From the NCBI RefSeq assembly GCF_015352445.1, contig NZ_JADKPO010000002.1, positions 1 through 64,000 on the forward strand: a DNA stretch of 64,000 nt. Direction: 5' to 3'. Positions 35,602-44,300 of the stretch are shown here, piece by piece. Source of the DNA: Nocardioides agariphilus (GTDB lineage: Bacteria; Actinomycetota; Actinomycetes; Propionibacteriales; Nocardioidaceae). Under the pieces are notes generated by a model. That model saw only the letters and a program-made list of their open reading frames with translations, searched no databases and was not told where the DNA came from. Every line of letters starts with the position of its first letter. Position 1 is the stretch's first letter. A program made the position numbers and the translations under genes.

Positions 35602-36861
35602 GTGAATGCCGCTGCGACACGCACCGATGTGCTCGTCGTCGGCGCCGGACCGGCGGGGTCGGCGGCGGCGGCCTGGGCGGCGCAGAGCGGGTACGACGTG
35701 CTGCTCGCCGACGCCGCGGTCTTCCCGCGCGACAAGACGTGCGGTGACGGACTCACCCCCCGGGCGATCGGCGAGCTGCAGCGACTCGGTCTCGAGGACT
35801 GGCTGCGCGCCCACACGGTCAACCAGGGGCTGCGCGCCCATGGCTTCGGGCAGACCCTGTTGCTGCCGTGGCCCGGCGGCAACCTGCCCGACTGGGGCTC
35901 GGCCGTCGCGCGCACCGAGCTCGACGACCACCTGCGGACCACCGCGATCAAGGCGGGTGCCGATGCCGTCGACGGCGTCCGCGCGGTCGGCGTACGCAGG
36001 GAGGGCGACCGGGTCGCGGCCGTCGAGTTCGCGCGCGGTTCCCGCGGGTCATCATCAGGAGGGGAGCGGTTCGAGATCGCCTGCGACCGTCTGGTTGTCG
36101 CCGACGGTGTGCGATCGCCGCTGGGCAAGCTGCTCGGGCGGGAGTGGCACCGGGAGACCGTGTACGGCGTGGCCGGACGCTCCTACGCCGACTCCACGAT
36201 GTCCGACGACCCGTGGATCAGCAGCCACCTCGAGCTGCGTGACGAGCAGGGCACCGTGCTCAGCGGCTACGGCTGGATCTTCCCGCTGGGCAACGGCGAG
36301 GTGAACGTCGGCGTCGGCACCCTCGCGACCGCCAAGCGACCAGCCGACATCGCGGTCAAGCCGCTGATGGCGCACTACGCCGAGCAGCGGCGGGTCGACT
36401 TCGGCCTCGGTGAGGAGCTGCGGATGCCCACCAGCGCGCTGCTGCCGATGGGCGGGGCCGTGTCGGGCGTCGCCGGAGCGAACTGGGCACTGATCGGCGA
36501 CGCGGCCGCCTGCGTCAACCCGCTCAACGGCGAGGGCATCGACTACGGCCTGGAGACCGGTCGGCTCGTGGTCGAGACGATGGCCGAGCACGACGACCTG
36601 TCCGAGGCGTGGCCGGCGCTGCTGCGCGACCACTACGGCGAGGCGTTCTCGATCGCCCGGCGGCTGGCGGGGCTGGTCACCATCCCGCGGCTGCTGTCGA
36701 CCCTCGGCCCGGCGGGCATGCGATCCGACTGGCTGATGACGCTGGCACTGCGGTGGATGGGCAACCTGGTCACCGACGAGGACCGCGACCGGGCAGCCCG
36801 GGTCTGGCGCTGGGCTGGGCGTCGGTCGATCGCCCGCGACGCGCGCGCGCCGTTCGCGTAG
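35602..36861 (+). CDS. Geranylgeranyl-reductase-family flavoprotein (MenJ-like)
   Basis: A 419-residue FAD-dependent oxidoreductase: N-terminal dinucleotide motif VLVVGAGPAGSAAA, FPRDKTCGDGLTPRA, and the second FAD motif LIGDAAACVNPLNGEGIDYGLETG near residue 300. Relatives saturate isoprenoid chains; the closest well-known actinobacterial one is MenJ (Rv0561c), which reduces one isoprene of menaquinone. Substrate is inferred. The GTG start is 87 bp after the nuclease gene. The acyltransferase follows after 15 bp. Confidence 0.82.
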   Translation: MNAAATRTDVLVVGAGPAGSAAAAWAAQSGYDVLLADAAVFPRDKTCGDGLTPRAIGELQRLGLEDWLRAHTVNQGLRAHGFGQTLLLPWPGGNLPDWGSAVARTELDDHLRTTAIKAGADAVDGVRAVGVRREGDRVAAVEFARGSRGSSSGGERFEIACDRLVVADGVRSPLGKLLGREWHRETVYGVAGRSYADSTMSDDPWISSHLELRDEQGTVLSGYGWIFPLGNGEVNVGVGTLATAKRPADIAVKPLMAHYAEQRRVDFGLGEELRMPTSALLPMGGAVSGVAGANWALIGDAAACVNPLNGEGIDYGLETGRLVVETMAEHDDLSEAWPALLRDHYGEAFSIARRLAGLVTIPRLLSTLGPAGMRSDWLMTLALRWMGNLVTDEDRDRAARVWRWAGRRSIARDARAPFA

Positions 36862-36876
36862 AGATCGAGAGCTGCC

Positions 36877-37713
36877 GTGGTTTCGAGGCTCGTTGGCGCT
36901 CGCACCTCCACCAACGACCGGGGGGCGGAGCGCTGGTACCGGGCCACGGGGACGGCGACGCGGATGCTGGTCCGGGCACTCGACGTACGCCTGCACTACT
37001 CCGGACTCGAGCACGTGCCGCAGACGGGGCCGGTCGTGCTCGCGAGCACCCACGGGTCCTACCCCGACTTCTTGTGGATCGGCCTGGCAGCCCACGAGCG
37101 TGGCCGCTGGGTGCGGTTCTTGACCCGACACGACGTGTGGCAGTCGCGGGCCGCGCGGGCCATGGACGCGATGCGGCACGTCCCCGTCGACCGCGAGGCG
37201 CCGGCGGCGGCGTACCTCACCGCTCGTCGGCTGCTGCGCGAGGGCGAGGCGGTCGGCGTCTTCCCCGAGGCCGGCATCTCGTTCTCCTACGCCGTGCGTT
37301 CGCTGATGCGCGGCCCCGCGGCGCTGGCTCGCGAGGTCGGCGCACCGCTGGTGCCGCTCGCGCTGTGGGGCTCGCAGGAGCTCTGGACCGTGGATGCGAC
37401 CAGGCCGTCGCAGGTCGTGCGTCCCCACCCGAGGCGACACCAGCGCATCGACGTGGCCTTCGGGCCGGCCATCACGGTCGGGCCCGACGCCGATCTGGTC
37501 GCCGCGACGACCGAGCTGGGTCATGCGATGACCGGGCTGCTGGAGGGCCTGCAGCGGCTGCCCCACCACGCGCCGGCCCCGGGGTCGCACGCACCGAGGT
37601 ACCCCGCCCATCTCGGCGGTCACGCCCCTGACCGATCCGCTGCGCGCTCGCTCGACAGCGTGCCGAAAACCGCGGTGCCACCGTCGTGGGGCCCGCCTAG
37701 TGTGGCCGGGTGA
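36877..37713 (+). CDS. PlsC-like 1-acylglycerol-3-phosphate acyltransferase
   Basis: A 278-residue acyltransferase with the HX4D motif THGSYPDF near residue 48 and FPEAGIS, expected to acylate a lysophospholipid-type acceptor at the membrane. The family core starts at GAERWYR; the first ~15 residues, including the GTG start, are encoded by a REP-like repeat copy. The C-terminal ~35 residues are Pro/His-rich and unlike the family. The stop overlaps the GTG of the DinB-fold gene. Confidence 0.8.
   Translation: MVSRLVGARTSTNDRGAERWYRATGTATRMLVRALDVRLHYSGLEHVPQTGPVVLASTHGSYPDFLWIGLAAHERGRWVRFLTRHDVWQSRAARAMDAMRHVPVDREAPAAAYLTARRLLREGEAVGVFPEAGISFSYAVRSLMRGPAALAREVGAPLVPLALWGSQELWTVDATRPSQVVRPHPRRHQRIDVAFGPAITVGPDADLVAATTELGHAMTGLLEGLQRLPHHAPAPGSHAPRYPAHLGGHAPDRSAARSLDSVPKTAVPPSWGPPSVAG
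36878..36921. repeat. REP-like repeat forming the 5' end of the acyltransferase gene
   Basis: GGTTTCGAGGCTCGTTGGCG...CACCTCCACCAACGACCGG, a variant of the dispersed repeat, starts one base after the first base of the GTG start codon and is read in frame as VSRLVGARTSTNDR. Confidence 0.72.
37698..37703 (+). promoter_or_regulatory. -10 box (TAGTGT) for the DinB-fold gene
   Basis: TAGTGT ends six bases before the GTG at 37710, inside the end of the acyltransferase gene; predicts an internal leaderless transcript. Confidence 0.35.
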
Positions 37714-38282
37714 CGATCCCAGACCCCAAGTCCACGCTCGTCGAAGGCCTCGGCCGACTCAACGAGCAGGTGCTCGAGAAGCTCGACGGACTCTCGGAGT
37801 ACGACCTGCGCCGCCCGGTCACCTCGACCGGCACGAACCTGCTGGGCCTGGTCAAGCACCTGGCCAGCGTGCAGGCGGGCTACTTCGGCGCGACGTTCGG
37901 CCGACCGTTCCCCGGGGAGCTGCCGTTCGACGACGACGACCCGCAGGCCGACCTCTACGCCACTGCCGATGAGACCAGCCAGAGCGTCAAGGAGTTCTAC
38001 CGGGCGTCGTGGCGGCACGCCGAGGAGACCTTCGCCGAGGCCGACCTCGACACCGCCGGCAAGGTGCCCTGGTGGTCGGACGACGAGGTCAGCCTCCACC
38101 AGATCCTGGTGCACATGACCAACGAGACCGCCCGGCACGCCGGCCACATCGACATCGTGCGTGAGACGATCGACGGCGCGGTCGGTCGCGGCGCAACCGA
38201 CCGCAACATCGTCGAGGGCTACGACTGGCCCGCGTACGTCGAGAAGCTCGAGGCGATCGCGCGCCGGGCCGACGCGCGCTAG
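37710..38282 (+). CDS. DinB-fold protein (DUF664-type)
   Basis: A 190-residue four-helix protein with three histidines placed as in metal-binding DinB folds: VKHLASV near residue 50 and ILVHMTNETARHAGHIDIVRE near 130-150. Relatives include thiol-dependent enzymes using mycothiol or bacillithiol, but most are uncharacterised. It is convergent with the next gene; the stops overlap by four bases. Confidence 0.75.
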   Translation: MTIPDPKSTLVEGLGRLNEQVLEKLDGLSEYDLRRPVTSTGTNLLGLVKHLASVQAGYFGATFGRPFPGELPFDDDDPQADLYATADETSQSVKEFYRASWRHAEETFAEADLDTAGKVPWWSDDEVSLHQILVHMTNETARHAGHIDIVRETIDGAVGRGATDRNIVEGYDWPAYVEKLEAIARRADAR

Positions 38283-39430
38283 GAGCTTGCCAGCCGAGCC
38301 GCAGCGCGGGGCGACATCATCGCCGCGCTGCGTCGCAGCAGCGACGCTGCTTGCTGCACCGCGCGTCCCTCGGCCAGGTCCAGCTCGAGGGCGAGCTCCA
38401 GCAGGCCGCGGACGGCCTGGAGGTCGGAGCGGTCGGAGGCATTGCGGAGCGCGACCGTCAGGTCCAGGGCCGCCAGCCCGCCATCGAGCTGCGTCGGCGC
38501 CCCTCGAGGCGGGCCGGCGGCGAGCATCGAGGCGCCGAGGATCCCCAGCACGAGCGATGCGTGGTAGGACGTGCGCAGCACGTAGGCGTCCTGGGCCTGA
38601 GGCGCCAACAGGGCGTGGACCTCTCGCTCGAAGCCCGGTCCCGGGAGGAAGCCCTGGTCCGCACGGACCGAGGCCACCTCGTCCAGGGCGCGTGCGCGGG
38701 CAGGGCTGGGGGCCAGCCCGAGCATCGGCCAGCACCACAGCAGCTCCGTGGTCAGGTCGAGGTTGCGGGCGTCGAGTGCCAGCGCCAGGAGCGCGTCGAG
38801 GTCGGGCACCAGGTCGGCCTCGGGTCGCGGGACGGGGATGCGCCACCGGCCGAGGTCGGTGCCGTGCATGACCGCGTGCGTGAGGTCGTAGACGTCCTGG
38901 GTGGAGCAGCGCAGGACGTCGACCTGGCGACCGAGGCTGGAGCGCTCGAGCAGGGCTGCGACCCCGGCCAGATCGGGACCCTCCTCGCGCAGGGCGCGCA
39001 GCCAGGCGCGGTGCAGCGCCGTCACGACGTACGGTTCGGGGCCGCAGTCGGGTTCGGCGAGCGCGAGATCCAGGAGCAGGTCGATGCCGGGGTCGGTGTC
39101 GCCGAGCGCTGAGAGCTGGAGGTGGCAGAACGCCGCCTCCAGGGCGTGTGCAGGGTCGCAGCAGATCGCCGCGGGCACAGATGCGGGACGGGCGAGAGGT
39201 GCCGCGGCGGCGTAGAGGCGTCGCCAATCGGGATCGGCCCGGCCGGCGCCGACATCGGCAGTCGCTCGTAGCAGCAGGAGGGCCTCGCCCACGACCTTGT
39301 CGGGCTCGAGTCGCGGCGCGGGGACGTCGGGTCCGTCGTCGGACAGCGCCGCGACGGTACGGGCCGTCAGCCTCAGGCTGCCGGTGACCCAGTCGCGGAG
39401 CAGGACGGCGCTCGGACCCGACGTGCTCAT
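38279..39430 (-). CDS. Unassigned 383-residue helical protein
   Basis: I do not recognise this with certainty. The 383-residue protein is Ala/Leu-rich and predicted mostly helical, soluble, without signal or membrane segments. Two conserved-looking spots are DVYDLTHAVMHGTDLG (near 180) and SYHASLVLGIL (near 290), reminiscent of the actinobacterial DUF6895 family; that is a weak recollection. Its ATG at 39430 lies five bases after the stop of the 75-residue gene, so the two are translationally coupled. Confidence 0.6.
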   Translation of the reverse strand: MSTSGPSAVLLRDWVTGSLRLTARTVAALSDDGPDVPAPRLEPDKVVGEALLLLRATADVGAGRADPDWRRLYAAAAPLARPASVPAAICCDPAHALEAAFCHLQLSALGDTDPGIDLLLDLALAEPDCGPEPYVVTALHRAWLRALREEGPDLAGVAALLERSSLGRQVDVLRCSTQDVYDLTHAVMHGTDLGRWRIPVPRPEADLVPDLDALLALALDARNLDLTTELLWCWPMLGLAPSPARARALDEVASVRADQGFLPGPGFEREVHALLAPQAQDAYVLRTSYHASLVLGILGASMLAAGPPRGAPTQLDGGLAALDLTVALRNASDRSDLQAVRGLLELALELDLAEGRAVQQAASLLRRSAAMMSPRAAARLASS

Positions 39431-39435
39431 CCGGG

Positions 39436-39663
39436 TCAGCCCTCGCGCAGGTTGACGCCCAGCTCGCGGATGACCGGCACCGGCCAGCCGCAAGCCCAGT
39501 AGTTGTGCTTGCCGATCGCCAAGACGAGCTCGTCGCCCCCGCGGATGGCGCGCTCGCCGAACTTGCTGAAGACCGCGCCGGCGGCCTCCAGGTTGATCGC
39601 GCCGGTGTCGAGCAGCGCGGTCACGACTTCCTGGCGCAGCTCACTGCGTGCGATATCTCCCAT
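39436..39663 (-). CDS. Unassigned 75-residue small protein
   Basis: A small soluble protein with a strong Shine-Dalgarno sequence (GAAGGAAG, six bases before the ATG). The first two thirds look like a leader or helix pair (MGDIARSELRQEVVTALLD, INLEAAGAVFSKFGERA); the last third carries GKHNYWACGWPVPVI, rich in Trp, Cys and Pro. The layout resembles a RiPP precursor, but no modification enzyme is recognised nearby, so this is only a possibility. It is coupled to the downstream 383-residue gene. Confidence 0.6.
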   Translation of the reverse strand: MGDIARSELRQEVVTALLDTGAINLEAAGAVFSKFGERAIRGGDELVLAIGKHNYWACGWPVPVIRELGVNLREG

Positions 39664-39769
39664 GTCGAACTTCCTTCGTGAAGCGCACCGCCCGATGCCG
39701 TGCGACTGGGGACGAGGAGCAGGAGGAAGGCGGGTCAGATACGCCGCCGCCGAGACGGCATGGGTCGGG

Positions 39770-41158
39770 CTAGTGGGCCGGTGGCCCTCCGGCGGACAGC
39801 TTGGTCAGCTTGTCCGCGATCTTCAGCATGGCGCCGATCGCCTTGCTGGAGATGCCGAAGGAGCGCACCCGCGAGGTGTAGGGGGTGACCTGAGCGACCT
39901 TGTCGGCGTCGGTGAGGGTGTCGGAGAGCCCACTGAGGACGCGCGTGCCGACCTTGCTCTGGACCTCGTACCACTTGTCGCTGGGAACCAGAAGGATCCC
40001 CTTCTGGCGGATGTAGGTCTCGATGACCTCGGACGTGGCATTGCGAGCAAGGTCGTCGGGCCAGTGGTCCTGAGCCTGGAGCACCGAGGCAAGCTCGTGG
40101 AGCAGCTCCGCGGCCTTCCTCACCTTCGGGATGCCTTCCTTGCCAGTGTTGCTCCAGAACTCGAAGAGGTCGCCCACCAGACTGTCGGTCACGTCCCCCG
40201 ACGTCAGAGCACCGCGGGCCTTGACCCCGTAGATGCCGCTGCGGTCGATCAGGTCGATGAGGGGGAAGTTCTTCCGCAGCCGGTTGAGGTTGAAGGGCCT
40301 GGACCTGCCTCCCGTCTCCTTCTCCCTGAGCCACTCATAGACCTCCTCGGCGATCGCCTCGCCCGCGTCGCCGACGAGCTGCCTGGCCGTCCTGTTCTCC
40401 ATCAAGACGTTCATGGCAGCCTGGAGTGCTCGCTGGATGATGGTCGCGTCGAGGGCGACCTTGCCGGAGCTGCCCGAGATCACCATGCCGATCAAGGGGA
40501 TCAGCCCCAGCCCCAACGCCCGACCAGCGGCTCCGTAGATCTTCTCCAGCCAGTCGAGCAGGCGTCGGCCATCCTCGCCGCCGTCGCCGGGCTTGATCCT
40601 GGGCGGGTCTGTCGTCTGCGTCTTGGTGGGGTCGGGCCTCTTGGGGTCGGGCCTCTTGGGGTCGGGCCTCTTGGGGTCGGGCTTGGTGGGGTCGGGCTTC
40701 TGGGGGACCACGGGCGGCACCGGCGGCTGGGGCTTGTCCGGCGGTGGCGGCGGTGGGCGCTCGGTCGACTTGTCCTCCGTCCCACGGTCGAATGTGCCGC
40801 GCTCCTCCTCGACCGGGCGCCGGGCGAGCCTGGTGCGCAGCTCGGCTCGCAGCGGCGTGGAGAGCTCGAGGTCGAACAAGTGCGCCAGCGGGTCGGAGCG
40901 GTCGTTCAGCCTGCGCTGCAGCGCGGAGGCCTCCTGAGGGGGCGAGGTCTGCACCAGCTTGCGCAGCGCGTTGGCGCGAGCTCGGATGGCGGTGGTCTGT
41001 GAGGCCGCTATCGGCTCCTCGAGGTGCCGGACCAACGTCCGCTGGGTGTTGTCTGCCGGCGCCGCACGACGACGTGCCGCCTCCCACTCGGGCGAGACCT
41101 GGGCAGCGACGGAGCCGGTCACCGGTGTCTTCGTGACTTCCCTCATGTGCCCGCCCAT
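39770..41158 (-). CDS. Unassigned Pro-rich protein with possible nuclease-like C-terminal domain
   Basis: A 462-residue protein with no clear family. Residues 1-120 are charged and helical. Residues 134-178 are a Pro-rich linker with KPDP and RPDPK repeats. Residues 215-232 are a short hydrophobic stretch (ALGLGLIPLIGMVISG), too marginal to call a membrane span. The C-terminal half includes GDAGEAIAEEVYEWL (263-277), FPLIDLID (298-305) and YGVKARG (310-316), which recall the E-D-xK order of PD-(D/E)XK nucleases, though the usual Glu before xK is missing. Start may be ATG 41158 or 41146. It is divergent from the 1233-residue gene. Confidence 0.55.
   Translation of the reverse strand: MGGHMREVTKTPVTGSVAAQVSPEWEAARRRAAPADNTQRTLVRHLEEPIAASQTTAIRARANALRKLVQTSPPQEASALQRRLNDRSDPLAHLFDLELSTPLRAELRTRLARRPVEEERGTFDRGTEDKSTERPPPPPPDKPQPPVPPVVPQKPDPTKPDPKRPDPKRPDPKRPDPTKTQTTDPPRIKPGDGGEDGRRLLDWLEKIYGAAGRALGLGLIPLIGMVISGSSGKVALDATIIQRALQAAMNVLMENRTARQLVGDAGEAIAEEVYEWLREKETGGRSRPFNLNRLRKNFPLIDLIDRSGIYGVKARGALTSGDVTDSLVGDLFEFWSNTGKEGIPKVRKAAELLHELASVLQAQDHWPDDLARNATSEVIETYIRQKGILLVPSDKWYEVQSKVGTRVLSGLSDTLTDADKVAQVTPYTSRVRSFGISSKAIGAMLKIADKLTKLSAGGPPAH
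40631..40705 (-). repeat. Five 15-bp repeats encoding the DPKRP linker
   Basis: Units of GTCGGGCCTCTTGGG (plus-strand reading), three identical and two diverged, encode five-residue PDPKR/PDPTK units in the Pro-rich linker. The period preserves the frame. Confidence 0.85.
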
Positions 41159-41349
41159 CCGCCTGCGAGGGACGCTTGCTGCGACTGTCCTCCCAGCCGT
41201 CGCGGCGGGTCAAGGCCCGCGAGCAGGACTCGTCGTCGTCAAGGGTTGACGAACCTGCACGCTGGGTCCGTTACTTGATCCGAGAGGACGCTCGGCCCAT
41301 TGTTCTCGGGCAGGTCCGGCTGCCCCCTCGATCGAGGGGAGGAACAGCA

Positions 41350-44300
41350 ATGGCTCGTTTCGTCGGCCGCATCACCCGGACAGACACCCAGGCACCTATC
41401 TCGGACCTGGTGGTCCGCGTCTACAGCGTCACAGCCGCCGGCGACGACCACCACGGGCAACGGGTGGTGTCCCTGGGCTCTGACATCAGCGACGCGTCCG
41501 GCCGGTTTCAGGTGGTGTCGCGACCGGTCGAGGGCGAACCCACGTTGCGGGTGCTCGTCACGGTCGCACGCCCGGACCGGCCAGCAGGTGGCGATGGTGA
41601 TGGTCACCGCCGGCCTGGGCTGGTGCCGGAGGGGCTGGTGCCGGAGGATGCAGTGCCGTTCGACGCAGCGGCCTTCCTGCTCACCACACCCGTCCACGAG
41701 GTGGCGGCCGATGCGCAGGAGAGCTATCGGCTCAGCATTGACGGTGACCGGCTCGAGCAGGCCGGTGTGCTGCCCCCCGGCCCGTCGACAAGCGGGCTGC
41801 GACTGTCGACGCGCGCACGCCGGACGATCGACGAGGCGGTGGTGTCGGAGGTCGCCGTCGGGGAGGCCATCGCCGACCGTGTGGTGCGGGGCAAGGAGCT
41901 GGAGGCTGAGTTCGAGACCGACTTCCTGCCCCGGTTCCTCGAGGAGGTCACTGCGAGCTCCGGTGCGGTCGCCGCGGGCTACCAGTTCGTCGTGGGTCCG
42001 GCGGCCGAACACGCGCCTGGGGCGCTGGCGCGCAAGGCGATCGAGCGCGGAGTGGCGCGCATGCAGGCCGAGGGAGTTCCCGACCCCGATCGCGAGCGTG
42101 AGGGTCGTCGTCGTACTCGCTTCTTCTTCGACCAGGCTCAGCTGCAACAGCTCGACAACGTGACGACTGCCAACGGGACGCTGCCGGCGGGCACCTTCGG
42201 CGACATCGGCAGATCCACCCTGATGGAGATCCTCGGGCTCACCGCACGGATCGAGACGTCGGGCACGCCCGTCGAAGTGGCCCGTGAGGACAAGCTCTTC
42301 GAGGCCTTCTTGCAGGACACCGCCGAGGAGCGATCGGCCCGTGACCTTCTCGCCGGCCCCGCAACGACCACGAACCCCCAGCAACCAGGCGGGGGAGCAG
42401 GTACTCCGCCCGGGCCAGCAGATGCCAACGCAGTCCTGGAGCTGTTGGGGCGCACCATCGAGGACATCCGCTCCCCGATCGACGTACTGACCGGAGACGG
42501 GGAGGGGCCTGGGCTGGCAACCAAGATCCGTGAGTTCGCCGTGCCGGTCGGACCTGCCGACGAGCCGCGCGTCTTCGACTTCGCAACGCTGGACGTCGCC
42601 TTCGAGGACGTCTGGCAGACCGTGGTGGACACGCGTCTTGAGCCGCTCGCTCGCTCGCTGCACGTCAAGATGAGCCGGGTGCTGAAGGACCGCGTCGTCG
42701 CGCCGACGGACCTTGCCGACCTGGGGAAGCTCACCGCGGCCCTCCGGTCCGTGCGCGCCGCGACGCAGGACGCCGCGCCGACGATGGTGTTCTTGCGCAA
42801 CGACGGGCGCGGGCCGCGCGACCTGCTGGGGGGCGGCGGCGACATCCTGCCGGTCGACCCGGTGCCGCCCCGTCCGCCAGACCCTCCGGACCCGCCGGAC
42901 CCGCCCGGTGGGCGTCCGGACCGTCCCCCCGAGCCCGGTGGTGTGCTCCTCCCGGACGAGAGCGACGGCAGTGACTACGACACCGACGCCAACCCCGAAG
43001 ACCTGGTCGAACAGATCAACGCCATCTTGAAGGAGCCGCACGCGTTCACCGCCTTCGGTGCTGATGGCCGGAGCAAGGCCGTGAACTTCGGCCTCCTGAT
43101 CGGCTACCGCCACGTCATGACCCCCGTCAGCTACCAGGTGGGCGACCTGGTCAAGAGCATCACCTTGGCGCCCAACGAGGTGCGCGAGTACAAGACGCGC
43201 ACGGTCATCACGCGCAAGCGCTCGGAGAAGGAGCTGATGAAGCGCTCGGCGATCCGGCGAGATGAGTTCTCCGAGACGAACAGAGCCGAGAGCGAGATCA
43301 TCCGCAAGGCCCTGGCCAAGACCAACTTCTCCCTCAACACCAACGGCACCTACAACATCGGTATCAGCAAGGGCGACTCGACCACCGCCTCCTCGAGGGA
43401 CGGCGAGACCAACTCAGGCGAGGTGAAGAAGGCGTTCCGAGAGGCCGTGTTGAAGGCCAGCGAGGAGCTTCGCCAGGAGCGGGCAGTTGAGGTCACCTTC
43501 GACGAGGGATACGAGTTCGAGGAAACCACCTCGGGCCGGCTGGAGAACAAGAACAGCGAAATCACCCTCAACTGCCTGTTCTTCGAGCTTCAGCGTCGGT
43601 TCCGGGTCAACGAGACGATCCAGAAGGCGACTCCCGTCATCTTGGTCGCTCAGGATGTTCCCGCACCCGACGAGATCAACAACGGCTTCCTGGTGCGATA
43701 CGCCTGGGTCATCCGCCGCGCGCTTCTGGACGATGGTTTCGAGCCCGCCCTGGACTACGTGCAGGGAGCGATCGTCGGGGACCGTCTCGAGGTACTTGCG
43801 CTCGCGGAGACGCTCAGCGCCCACCGGCTCCAGGTGCGCGATCTGACGACGCAGATGCAGGCTCTCGAGGAGCAGGCCGGCCGTCGCTATGAAGCCCTCG
43901 TGCAGGCGGTCAGGGAACGTATCGCCGAGGAGGGACGTGAGGAGAGCGACGGCTTCTTCTCCGACATCGGGCAGAGCCTCTTCGGGGGTGGCCAGGACAC
44001 CGAGACGGCCAAGCTGCGCGAGGAGGCGGCCCGCGACGCCGAGCAGCGTGCCGCCGAGAAGGCCAAGGAGATGGCGGTCAACCTCCAACGAGCGGTCAAT
44101 GCGTTGAACGAGGCGACCGAGGCCTACAACAAGGCCAACCGTCGCTACCAGAGCATGGCGTTGGAGGTCGCCCGGCTGCGGCTGCACGTCAAGGAGCACA
44201 TCCTGCACTACATGCAGGCCATCTGGGTCCACGAGGTCGAGGACCAACGATTTCTGCGTCTCTACCAGCTGCCCGTCCCGCAGTTCGCGAACCCGGTGGG

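Noticed and set aside
41245-41276. TTGACG / GTTACT promoter for the 1233-residue gene
   Set aside because: The spacer is 19-20 bp and the -10 is poor; not strong enough to list.
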